A stretch of 12,500 bases of DNA from Actinidia chinensis (taxonomy: Eukaryota > Streptophyta > Magnoliopsida > Ericales > Actinidiaceae): contig VIGQ01001310.1 of NCBI GenBank assembly GCA_009663005.1, positions 67,501 through 80,000 of the forward strand, read 5' to 3'. Below, piece by piece: positions 1-6,866 of this stretch. The position numbers and the translations under genes were made by a program. The number at the start of each line of letters is the position of its first letter. Position 1 is the stretch's first letter. The notes under the pieces were generated by a model that was given only the letters and a program-made list of their open reading frames with translations, was not told where the DNA came from and made no database searches.

Positions 1-530
1 CTAGGCGCTTGCTTTGCGTAACCCCTCTGTGCACGGTTGGCTTCCTTTTCCCTTGTCCATCTCCTTGCTAATACCATTGGACCCACCTGTCAACAATAGC
101 ATCCTCTAGCTGGACACACCCCTCCAATCTGTAGAGCCCTCCATTCTCTTTCCTTCTCCCACAGCATCCTCCTTGTTTCCCTTGGAAACTTTGAGAGTTC
201 CTCCACTAGCATCAAAGCTGTATCCCTTTGAATCTAGCATCCTCCCTAGAAACAAATTTTTTCAGTAGATAGGAACATGCCTTAAAAACCTCCCCCTCAG
301 TCAACGTCACAGACCTCCCGTCTGCCATGCGGAACTGGACTGATCTCTTCCACAACTCTGCTAGCCGTGTGTGTTCGCCATCCAATAATACGTCCCTTGC
401 ATGGTGCATATGTAGAGACACCTCTTTCCCGAGCTCTGCACCTCTGCACAAGTGGTAAGGCACTAACTGCCTGCATCCAATCCCAATCTGACTTTCCATC
501 TTCCGATGCTGCTAGGAGTGCATCACTCTA
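1..530 (-). pseudogene. pol: copia protease and pre-integrase region, frameshifted, partial
   Basis: This follows the Gag knuckle. Aspartic protease normally carries a D-S/T-G type motif for cleaving the polyprotein. Here GAT GCA GGC AGT (477-466) gives D-A-G-S followed directly by TAG, and the downstream YHLCR is in another frame. FRMADGRSVTLTE (near 300-345) matches the protease C-terminal half, and GYSFDASGGTLKVSKGNKE (roughly 170-226) matches the pre-integrase linker. The frame breaks again after this. The stretch near positions 1-90 still resembles the linker that leads to the integrase zinc-binding domain. The rest of pol is beyond the left edge. The protease loses its frame around the active site and cannot be functional. 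Confidence 0.7.
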
Positions 531-597
531 TCATCATCAGCCATCACTGCTGTGCGCTCGCTGTATTCTGAAGACTGATCATGTGCTTTTACTTTGG

Positions 598-1336
598 ACA
601 ATCCCTCTTGATATGCCCCTCACTGTCGCATAAAAGCACCTAACAGTGCGACCTCATTCGCCTGTGACCTCCACCGTCTGTTTTCAGTATCCTAGATGAC
701 GCTCTTCCTCTTTTCTTGCTTCCCTCTGAGACTAGGCCTGCTACTACGCACTCTGATCTGTCGTACTCATCTCTCTCCTCCGAGCCTTTCTTGAATAAGA
801 AGCATCCATGACCATACTCGTAGTCACTTTTCCATTCGCCTGAATTGCTGAGAGAAACCACCAATGTCGCCCCACCTCTCTGGCAAGGAACTCAGAAGTA
901 CTAAGGCCTGTCACCTCGTCGTCAAATTGTAGTCAACAAAACACGGTCAAGCTGATTGCAAATTCTGGAACTCACTCGTATGTTCCGCACTGTAGTCTCC
1001 TTCTGAAGTTTCAATTCACAAGCCTCCTCATCAATAAGGTTTTGTTCCGAGATTCTTCGCCTGGTCATCTCCTCAACTTGATCCACAAACTCATAGCACT
1101 CGTCTCCTGTCGACTGACGGACACCTCGTGTCCAATTCACTGTCTGAATAGCCCAATCGTCTTCCTCCTGTTCATCTTCCTCCAATTCCTCTCCTTCTTT
1201 GCTACCAGTTTTTCTCCGTTCTTTTCCAACTGGGTTGTGCAAATCCTTACCAAATAGGATGTCTCCATCCTAGGTTTACATATGGCAATAATTTGTCGCC
1301 GAAGTACGATCATCGAACTCAATTATGCTCTGCCAT
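598..1336 (-). pseudogene. gag: copia gag (capsid/nucleocapsid), frameshifted
   Basis: Gag packages the element's RNA in virus-like particles. The start is ATG at 1336-1334 (MAEH...), a common opening for plant copia Gag, but a TGA follows as codon 6. Matching peptides then jump between frames: a frame covering about 922-1275 holds ILFGKDLHNPVG; the frame with KTIGLFRQ lies within 1137-1322; VVSLSNS starts near 864; NGKVTTSMVMDA is in yet another frame. The C-terminal knuckle at 598-630 keeps C-x4-H-x4-C (CDSEGHIKRDC). The upstream cysteine at 643-645 is separated from it by four codons instead of two, and the first of these is TAG. At least four reading-frame breaks are visible, so this is a pseudogene. 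Family assignment is firm; exact break positions need an alignment. Confidence 0.75.
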
Positions 1337-1951
1337 CTTACTTCTCCTAAATGAAGCAAAATCTCCGAAAAACACAACCCCGCGTATGAATCCGGAATAC
1401 CGATAAACTTCAAGAAGAGCTTAAACTGGCAAAATCAGAAACTTCTAGGACAAACTGTCAAAATTAGAAAGCTCTGGGGCCAAATTCGCACAAAATAAAA
1501 ATTCTGGGCCGCAATGACAAAATCAGAAACTCCTGGGACCAAATTGAAAATACCTTAAAATTAACTTCAAGACTAATTGTAATTAATAGAAACTCTAGCT
1601 CTAGGGACCAATCTATAATTAATAGAAACTCTAGGGACCATCTGTAATTATCCAAAAAAATTAGAAAACCTTAAAAGTGTAATTTACCCGGGAAAGAGTC
1701 AACGGTCAACAAGTCCAAGTCAGCAGTCAACGGCTGACTGGCGCTGATGGCGTGTGGCCTGCGACTAATCTCACTTGGCCTGCTATTCAAACGCTCGTGA
1801 AGTGGGCGTCCCGAACCTCCCGTTTTTTTCGACAGCGTTTGATGCGACTCCGTATCGCGAGAGGAACAACCTGGTGCCATCAAAAATTAATTTTTTGACA
1901 CTTTCCCGGACACCCAAATTTCGACCTGGGCTCCGAATCGCTTCCACACTA
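1337..1951 (-). other. untranslated leader between PBS and gag
   Basis: About 615 bp separate the primer-binding site from the gag start codon. The part next to the primer site (1671-1951) is moderately GC-rich and has a cluster of GTCAACGG/GTCAAC motifs at 1698-1733, which read as TTGAC cores on the minus strand. The part next to gag (1421-1670) is an array of 30-bp units listed separately. I see no conserved coding region here. Short open frames in it have no recognisable motif. Confidence 0.6.
1421..1670 (-). repeat. degenerate 30-bp tandem repeat array in the leader
   Basis: Units begin at 1421, 1451, 1481 and 1511 with exactly 30-bp spacing, followed by a longer irregular unit (1541-1609), another exact 30-bp unit (1610-1639) and a final one of 31 bp (1640-1670). 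Each unit contains an AGAAACTC/TCTGGGACC-like core on the plus strand, read on the minus strand as GGTCCCAGAGTTTCT. Units differ at many positions but hold the register. The same kind of 'ggaccaaattgaaa' sequence is common in leaders and introns of eudicots. No function can be read from the sequence. Confidence 0.7.
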
Positions 1952-1964
1952 GGCTCTAATACCG
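1952..1964 (-). other. primer-binding site for initiator tRNA-Met
   Basis: CGGTATTAGAGCC on the minus strand matches 11 of 13 bases of the usual plant copia site TGGTATCAGAGCC, which pairs with the 3' end of initiator tRNA-Met to prime minus-strand cDNA. It lies three bases inside the LTR end. The two differences (first T to C, and C to T in the middle) fit post-insertion mutation, including a CpG/methyl-C type change. Confidence 0.8.
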
Positions 1965-1967
1965 AAT

Positions 1968-2458
1968 TGTTGTGCTCAAAACTAATATGGATTACACCCA
2001 CACAAGACATAAAGATTTACGTGGTTCGGCCACGATGTCTACGTCCACGGAGAGAATTATCAATCCACTATTCGCACGACTGGATTACAAAGGAGAGACT
2101 CATCGCTCAACTCATAGACCCTCTCTCACAATCTCTCTCTGTCTTGGTTGCCTCTCAATCTCACCTCACACACAATCTGCTCTCAGCCCACAGCAACATC
2201 AACGCAAACGTAGAAAATCTAAGCACCCTACCATCCCTTTTATAGACTAAGGGCAGGAGGTGGTGGCTACTACCAGAATACCTAATCGTTTCCTAATTAT
2301 CTAGGAAACAAAAAGAATAAAGACTCTCCACGGAGTTCTAGATACTCGAGAGTTTCATCAACAAAACCTTCACACATGGACACTCCATTATGACACTTCC
2401 AATCGGCTGGGCTTGACTACTAACCTTGGGACCATCCAAGTGGGCTTTGGACTCAACA
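1968..2458 (-). repeat. 5' long terminal repeat of the copia element
   Basis: On the minus strand the segment opens with TGTTGAGTCC and closes with GAGCACAACA, giving the TGTTG...CAACA ends usual for copia LTRs. The closing end sits three bases from the primer-binding site, as in many plant copia elements. It is 491 bp long. Inside are a TATA box, CT/GA-rich sequence downstream of it, and near the inner end a CGTGG-TTCGG-CCACG hairpin (2020-2034) within a stretch resembling the 3' part of other plant copia LTRs. The inner border is well placed. The outer border is inferred from the matching terminal motif, because the partner LTR is outside the window. Confidence 0.75.
2237..2244 (-). promoter_or_regulatory. 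LTR TATA box
   Basis: TATAAAAG on the minus strand lies about 215 bp inside the LTR from its outer end. A pyrimidine/purine-biased stretch follows, as expected at the U3/R boundary. Transcription would start roughly 30 bp downstream, near 2205-2215, and run leftward through the leader into gag. The promoter assignment rests on position within the LTR and on match to consensus. Confidence 0.55.
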
Positions 2459-3190
2459 GAGCATACTGTAATGAGTCTTCCAACTTTGTTGGAATGAGAA
2501 TCTTGTCATGCTTGTCTTAAATCGCTGTTAGGCAGTAAGTCCAGTTTTCTGAAATATGTTTTTGCTCAATCGCCACCGTCAGTCATCATAAGCCTGTTTT
2601 CTGGCTATCGAATGATTCCGTTTCTGTTTTCGTTTTCAAAACTTTGACTAAACAACAAACGAATTCCACCTTTGTGATTGTTTTTGTATCAACAAGAAAA
2701 TGCTTCTCAAAATTTTGAAAAAACAAGTTCTCGTTGCCCACGCCCCTCGCGCCCTCAGGCAAACCATTTTGGGCCATCCCCATTTTCGTCGCAACTCCTC
2801 CGTGCCTCATCACCAAACATATTTTTTCTTTTCTTGAGACAAATTGATTCGCTTCACATTATTGAGAAATATCGAATCATTTACTTGGCTAAGGATTTCA
2901 AAAAAAGCAACAAATTTTTTAAAAAAAAAAAATTGCGTGCATAGTTATCAGATCTCTATATAGGGTTAGGTCATGATAACCGCTCAGAACATATAATCAC
3001 GTTAATCTGAGTTAACTAGTGTAGAAAATATACAGGCTGTACTTTAACCATTCTTGGTGCACTTCTTGTGATAGCAAATGCAAAATCTATTCAGGTCCAT
3101 TGCCATCTTAGAACATCAATTCATCATTTTGAAACTTTCCTATATTCCACCCCCACACTTCTCTCTCCTTTCCTCCAAACCACATATATA
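2459..3190. other. AT-rich intergenic stretch, no gene seen
   Basis: Sequence outside the copia LTR. The part at 2600-2830 has interrupted purine/pyrimidine runs (TTTTCGTTTTCAAAAC-like) seen in many plant intergenic regions. Short frames on both strands have low-complexity translations and no motif. A run of A at 2920-2932 and a CT/CCA-rich patch at 3148-3183 are the only compositional features. I see no promoter-plus-coding arrangement. Confidence 0.5.
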
Positions 3191-4340
3191 AATATATGTT
3201 GTTAAAATCGACATCAACTTTGGCTTTGAGGCGTATTAATGGACACTTTTCTAAAGTGTTTTTTTTCCCCACTATGTTGCTGCAGGGTTATAGCAAAACA
3301 CCTCAGGATACAACAAAGACGACTTTAAATTTGCAAACAGCACTTTTACAAATTTTCTTCAGAACTTCTCTATACGAAAGTTGTAAGACTAAAATCTTAA
3401 AGTAAATTTGAAATGAATAAAACTAATTTGTTTTTCATATGTATAAATAGAAATGAAAGGGAACAAAGGTGTCTTTCCAAAATATGTGTATTTCATTTCA
3501 AACGACCAGTCAGGACTGTTTAAATTTAATTTAAACAGTTTATGACATTTAGAATAATAAACAATTGGAAATTAAAAAAAGATAACAAAGCTTTTAATTA
3601 ATTCCACACGCCGCAAGTGCCAAGTGCGCCCACACGACTCGCCCGTGTACAATGACAAAGTACTGGATAACTACCCAAAAATCTTTTTCTATTTACAACA
3701 TGTGTGCAAACTCTTTATAACCCAACAAATGTTTATAAACTTTCAATTGTGGACAACCCACCCAACACACAACCCATCAAACACCACCCAAACACCCTTA
3801 AACATACAAGCTATATCTTACACTAGCCATGCCCGTGCCTATGGGCACTCTATAAAAAAAAAGACCACCTCTTAAACATACTTATTAAAATTTTACTCAT
3901 TAAAGGGAAAATGATGTATTGAGTTTGGAGATATTTGAGCGAATTTTTTAAAAGTAAATAAAAGTCGGTGAATTGTATAAATAGTAAACAACCTTAAAAT
4001 ACTGTTGAATAAAATATATTTTGATCTAAAGTATTGGGTTAAATTATTGAGATTTTGCTTTCAATGTCACACTTGATTTTTTTAATTTATATTGATTTTC
4101 TTGAAAATAGTCCAATTAGTATGGAAGTGAAGTTTTTTTGATGGATCTCAGTTACATGGCAAAAACATATAAAATAGAATTTACATCCCGTGGGCATTCG
4201 ATAACTATAGAATTACATGGCCGACAAAACCAATCACATAAACAAAAAACCCACAAATTTACATTGGAATTCTAAACTATAGAGTTCCAGTTTGATTTTC
4301 AGTACAATGGCCCCTAATTGATACTATTAGAGCATTTGAT
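3191..4340. other. AT-rich intergenic stretch with small inverted repeats
   Basis: No coding sequence is recognisable. It contains a 7-bp inverted repeat ACACTTT/AAAGTGT with a 3-bp loop (3243-3259) like the 'ACACTTT...AAAGTGT' cores seen in plant Mutator-type MITEs, and a 25-bp palindrome at 3515-3539. A CCCA/ACAC-rich stretch lies at 3735-3800, followed by a GCCCGTGCC...GGGCAC hairpin-like motif and an A-run near 3827-3862. The last arrangement resembles ends of dispersed plant repeats but cannot be assigned. Confidence 0.45.
3515..3539. repeat. 25-bp near-perfect palindrome
   Basis: ACTGTTTAAATT, one T, then AATTTAAACAGT: the two 12-base arms are exact reverse complements. It lies in AT-rich DNA just after GACCAGTCAGG. 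No transcript or terminator context is visible; it is probably the centre or end of a small dispersed repeat. Confidence 0.85.
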
Positions 4341-4347
4341 AATAAGT

Positions 4348-4763
4348 GACTAAAATTGAACATATACTAAGAGACTGAAATTAAAAACAAAGGTTATTGC
4401 AGATTAAAACATTCTAAATTGAAACATATATAAGAGACTAAATTAATTTAGTTGGTAAAATTGCAAGATTTAAAAACACAGGCCTAAATTGAAATAGATA
4501 CATTCCAGGGACCAGATGTTAGATCATAGGGCAATCCAATCGGGTTTCAAATGTAAAAGGAAAAAAAAATGCGACTTCTAATCATGTCCCAGTTCCAACT
4601 GTAACATAAATCCATTGAAACATATACTAAAGAGATTAATTGAAATACAGTTATTGCAAGATTAAAACATATACTAAATGAAAACATATACTACGAGGAC
4701 TAAAATTGACTCATTTGTTAAAATTGCAAGATTTAAAAAACAGGGACTAAATTGAAATAGAAG
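4348..4763. repeat. direct duplication, two ~150-bp copies
   Basis: Copy A (about 4348-4500) and copy B (about 4608-4763) share the same order of words: CATATACTAA (4361 and 4621), TTATTGCA(A)GATTAAAACAT, an exact 20-base match AAAATTGCAAGATTTAAAAA (4457 and 4720), and CTAAATTGAAATAGA. The offset is 260-263 bp with small indels. About 107 bp between the copies is not repeated. Each copy also contains shorter internal repeats of the 'CATATACTAAGAGACT' type, and a further fragment occurs near 5458-5495. This family of 'gactaaattgaaa' repeats is widespread in eudicot non-coding DNA. No coding potential. Confidence 0.7.
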
Positions 4764-4939
4764 AAAATTAAAGGACGGAGGATTAATATCATAGGCAAGA
4801 ATGTTATAAAGAAAAAAAATGTGAGTTGAGCAGTCTCAGCCTCTATCTCTCAGTTCTATATATCAAATGGGTTTACGGTTTCAGATCTTCTTTAGCTTTC
4901 TACAATCCTCCTCTCTGCGTGAACCTACGGAGGTTTGTG

Positions 4940-5215
4940 GCGGTGTTAAGGTTTGGGTGGCCATGGCCAGCGGTGGTATGATTTTTGGGTAGGTATAGGG
5001 TTGTTGATGGGGGTTTTTGGGTTTTCGGTCGGTTGATTGGGTTTGGAGTTTAGGTAGTGGTGGTGTTTTGGTAGTGCAGTGGGTGGTTAGCTGTGGTGGT
5101 GTTTTAGGTTAGTGGTGGTGTTGGGGGTTTGCGGGTGTTTGATTGGGGGTTTGGTTTGGGTTGATGTGGGGTTTGGGTAGAGATGGGGGTTTCGGGTAGT
5201 GGGGTTGTGAAGGGC
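4940..5215 (+). repeat. G/T-skewed low-complexity block
   Basis: The plus strand is almost only G and T, with words such as GGTGGTG, TTTGGG and GGGGGTTT, against an AT-rich background. It looks like a degenerate minisatellite without a fixed period. Translations are low-complexity with frequent stops on the plus strand, and proline/threonine-rich on the minus strand, also interrupted. Plant telomere repeat units (TTTAGGG) do not occur in tandem, so it is not telomeric. Confidence 0.7.
5158..5204 (+). other. candidate G-quadruplex
   Basis: Six runs of at least three Gs lie at 5158-5160, 5168-5171, 5175-5177, 5185-5189, 5194-5196 and 5201-5204, with loops of 7, 3, 7, 4 and 4 bases. This satisfies the usual G3+N1-7 rule with runs to spare. 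Further G-runs at 5123-5127, 5133-5135 and 5145-5149 extend it. Formation in vivo is inference. Confidence 0.65.
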
Positions 5216-5970
5216 TGCTAGAACGAACTCGCCTGATTAGGAATCAGTGGGTGTCAAAAGACCTCAACAGAAGAATCGTAGGAATCAGAATGTCGTAGAA
5301 TCAACACACTAAAAAATTACAAATAGAGTTGAAGAAAAAATTGCAGAAGTCGTAGGATCAGTGGTTCAATGGGATCTCTCCCTCTCTATCTCCAGCACCT
5401 CCCAACTCCCTGTGACCCCTAAGCCTCCCCTCCCTTAACCTAAAGTATTGAAGAAACCTATACTAAGAGACAGAGGATACATATACTGAAGAAACTCACG
5501 TGGTTGAGTAAAGCTGGGCTTCTCGAAGACCGGCTTGGTGCGGAGCGAACAGTAGCTTGGGCGCGCTTTGAGGCTGTGTTAGAATTGGATTAGGCTCCCA
5601 AATAGCAAAGAGAGAGCGAACTGAGCTCTGAAGAGAGAGATGCAAGAGAGAGAGAGGGGGGTTGATTGGGAGGCGAAATGGTGAGACATCTCTCCCTTGA
5701 GCCGTGTAATCCTTAGAGAAGTCAATCACAGCCATCCACAACCATCACACCACCGTGTAGAGAGAGGACACTTGGATGCCCTGTTGGCGTGAGAGAGACG
5801 GCTGTTTGGTGTGAAATCTGACAGTTTATTAAAATCAAACCAAATCTCAGCCATTGCGATAGAAAATGATAGTTTTAGGAGGGAAAAATAATCTGAGGTA
5901 AAATCTGAGCCGTGGATCAACTCAAATGAATATGAACCGTAGATAGCGAGAGATAGATTTGAATTCAAAA
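5216..5970. other. GA/CT-rich unassigned region, possible minus-strand 5' region
   Basis: The stretch is richer in GC and purines than its surroundings. GA tracts occur at about 5607-5665 and around 5758-5800. On the minus strand this reads as CT-rich sequence like plant 5'UTRs, ending in a CAC|GTGAGT splice-donor-like site (5494-5499) that overlaps a CACGTG G-box (5497-5502). Minus-strand frames of about 80 codons exist (5496-5741 and 5726-5968), but their translations have no recognisable domain. Small direct repeats TCGTAGGAATCA (5276), TCGTAGAATCA (5293) and TCGTAGGATCA (5350) are present. I cannot name a gene here. Confidence 0.35.
5607..5665. repeat. interrupted (GA)n tract
   Basis: Several GAGAGA runs, separated by short spacers, end in a GGGGGG run. 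Such tracts are common in plant promoters, 5'UTRs and LTRs, and do not by themselves identify one. Confidence 0.7.
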
Positions 5971-6060
5971 TTAAGTCATGATTTATAATCTAGATATTAT
6001 ATTGCCTTCCAATTTCCTTCAAAACCCATCTCCTTGTTCTTTACCTGAAGAACGAAAAAA

Positions 6061-6270
6061 ATGGCGAATGGGCAACCTTCTTATGTCCACATAGGTAGTT
6101 CCATTACATGTCTCTGTTGCCTAAGACAAATTTGTGAACTTCATAAGAATAGCAGTGCCTCATCTCAAATGGCAACACAGATTTGTTTCAGAAATGTTGG
6201 TAATCTCTCTCTCTCTCTCTTCCTTGCTAAACAAAGCATGCATATAGTGATCAAAATATGTGGGAAGTAA
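6061..6270 (+). CDS. weak candidate small ORF or first exon, unknown protein
   Basis: I do not recognise this protein. The frame starts MANGQPSYVHIG and runs 69 codons. The start context AAAAAATGGCG is close to the plant optimum (A at -3, G at +4). The nearest in-frame stop upstream is TGA at 6046-6048, and a TATA-like TTATAATCTAGATATTATA lies about 60-80 bp upstream, short for a plant promoter. The frame runs into a CT microsatellite (LSLSLF), which is unlike a conserved protein, so a real exon might end earlier. Donor-like AG|GTAGTT at 6095 and TTG|GTAATC at 6200 are possible ends. Five cysteines fall in residues 18-42 without a known spacing. No second exon could be identified downstream. 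It may equally be a chance frame. Confidence 0.2.
   Translation: MANGQPSYVHIGSSITCLCCLRQICELHKNSSASSQMATQICFRNVGNLSLSLFLAKQSMHIVIKICGK
6204..6221. repeat. (CT)n microsatellite
   Basis: An uninterrupted TC/CT run of about eight to nine units, located inside the weak candidate frame. Confidence 0.9.
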
Positions 6271-6711
6271 CAATGCAAGGTGCCAAGAAATTGCAGTCCA
6301 GAAGGTTGTACGATGTAGATTACGGGTTTACGCTGCTTCCAGAACAGTTCTTTCAGAACAGTCAAAAATGAGATCTATGGTGTAGATTTAGGGTTTCCGT
6401 GAATTTCAAAAAAGTTAGAAAATTAAGATTTTAACGTGTAAATTAATTTTGATTTGGCGCGTGCTGCCGATTTTTTCCTTCTGAGGTAGAATTGCATCCT
6501 ATAATCCGCCCAATTGCAAAGAAGAAATTCTAGAATGCATAAATTCCAACAGATTGATGCATACAAATCTTGGGTGATTTAGTTCATTCTAGGTGTGACG
6601 TCGCCCTTTCACGTTTTAAATTTGGTCAAATATTGACCCATTTCTAGATTAACAAAGCCTCTAAAATGAAAAAAAACACAAAAATCTGGCTCTCTCCCTC
6701 AGATCTGATCA
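6271..6711. other. intergenic stretch, no gene seen
   Basis: AT-rich, with isolated words such as GATTTAGGGTTTCC (6384) and TGACGTCGCCC (around 6596, containing the palindromic CRE-like core TGACGTC). Frames are short and without motif. Confidence 0.5.
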
Positions 6712-6866
6712 AGGGTGGACCAGGATTTTAGGGTATGGGTTAAAGTTTAAAAAAAATTATAATATATTTTGGGGGATAAGTGTAAAAAATTTAAAAACCT
6801 ATTTTTTTTTTAATTTTTGAAAGTGAGGGGGTTATCCCCTCCTAGTCAATGGCTTGGATCCCCCCT
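6712..6866. mobile_element. possible short non-autonomous element (TIR-like ends)
   Basis: The left end reads AGGGTGGACCAGGATTTTAG and the right end GGCTTGGATCCCCCCTA. When the right end is reverse-complemented the two resemble each other loosely (GGGG-GGATCCA-GCC against AGGG-TGGACCAGG). The interior is A/T-only with G-runs at both sides (GGGGGAT, GAGGGGGTTATCCCC). This layout matches a common plant repeat with 'GGGGCGGAGCCAGGATTT' ends. I see no clear target-site duplication, and the inverted repeats are decayed, so the call is tentative. Confidence 0.4.

Larger units (their letters stand above)
1..2458 (-). mobile_element. Ty1/copia LTR retrotransposon, 5' part, decayed
   Basis: Read on the minus strand, the parts occur in the order of a Ty1/copia element: LTR, tRNA-Met primer-binding site, leader, gag with a CCHC-type knuckle, protease and the start of the pre-integrase region. 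This order, together with gag peptides such as VVSLSNS and NGKVTTSMVMDA and the post-protease peptide GYSFDASGGTLKVSKGNKE, supports copia rather than gypsy. The element is cut by the left window edge, so integrase, reverse transcriptase, RNase H and the 3' LTR are not visible. Several frameshifts and in-frame stops show it cannot make its own proteins. The 5-bp flank at the LTR's outer edge is GAGCA (2459-2463), which would be the target-site duplication if a matching copy follows the 3' LTR. A Tork-like lineage is possible but not established. Confidence 0.85.

Noticed and set aside
1775..2245. 156-codon plus-strand frame, the longest in the window
   Set aside because: It runs antisense across the copia primer-binding site and most of the LTR, which explain the sequence; the translation shows no domain.
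3827..3862. Helitron 3' end (hairpin GTGCC-TAT-GGGCAC)
   Set aside because: A CTRR terminus does not follow at the proper distance and the stem is short and imperfect.
4960..5215. Telomere-like repeat tract
   Set aside because: No tandem TTTAGGG units; the block is irregular G/T sequence.
5726..5968. 80-codon minus-strand frame as a gene
   Set aside because: Composition resembles intergenic repeats, there is no domain, and several methionines occur in poor context; kept only as part of the promoter-like region.
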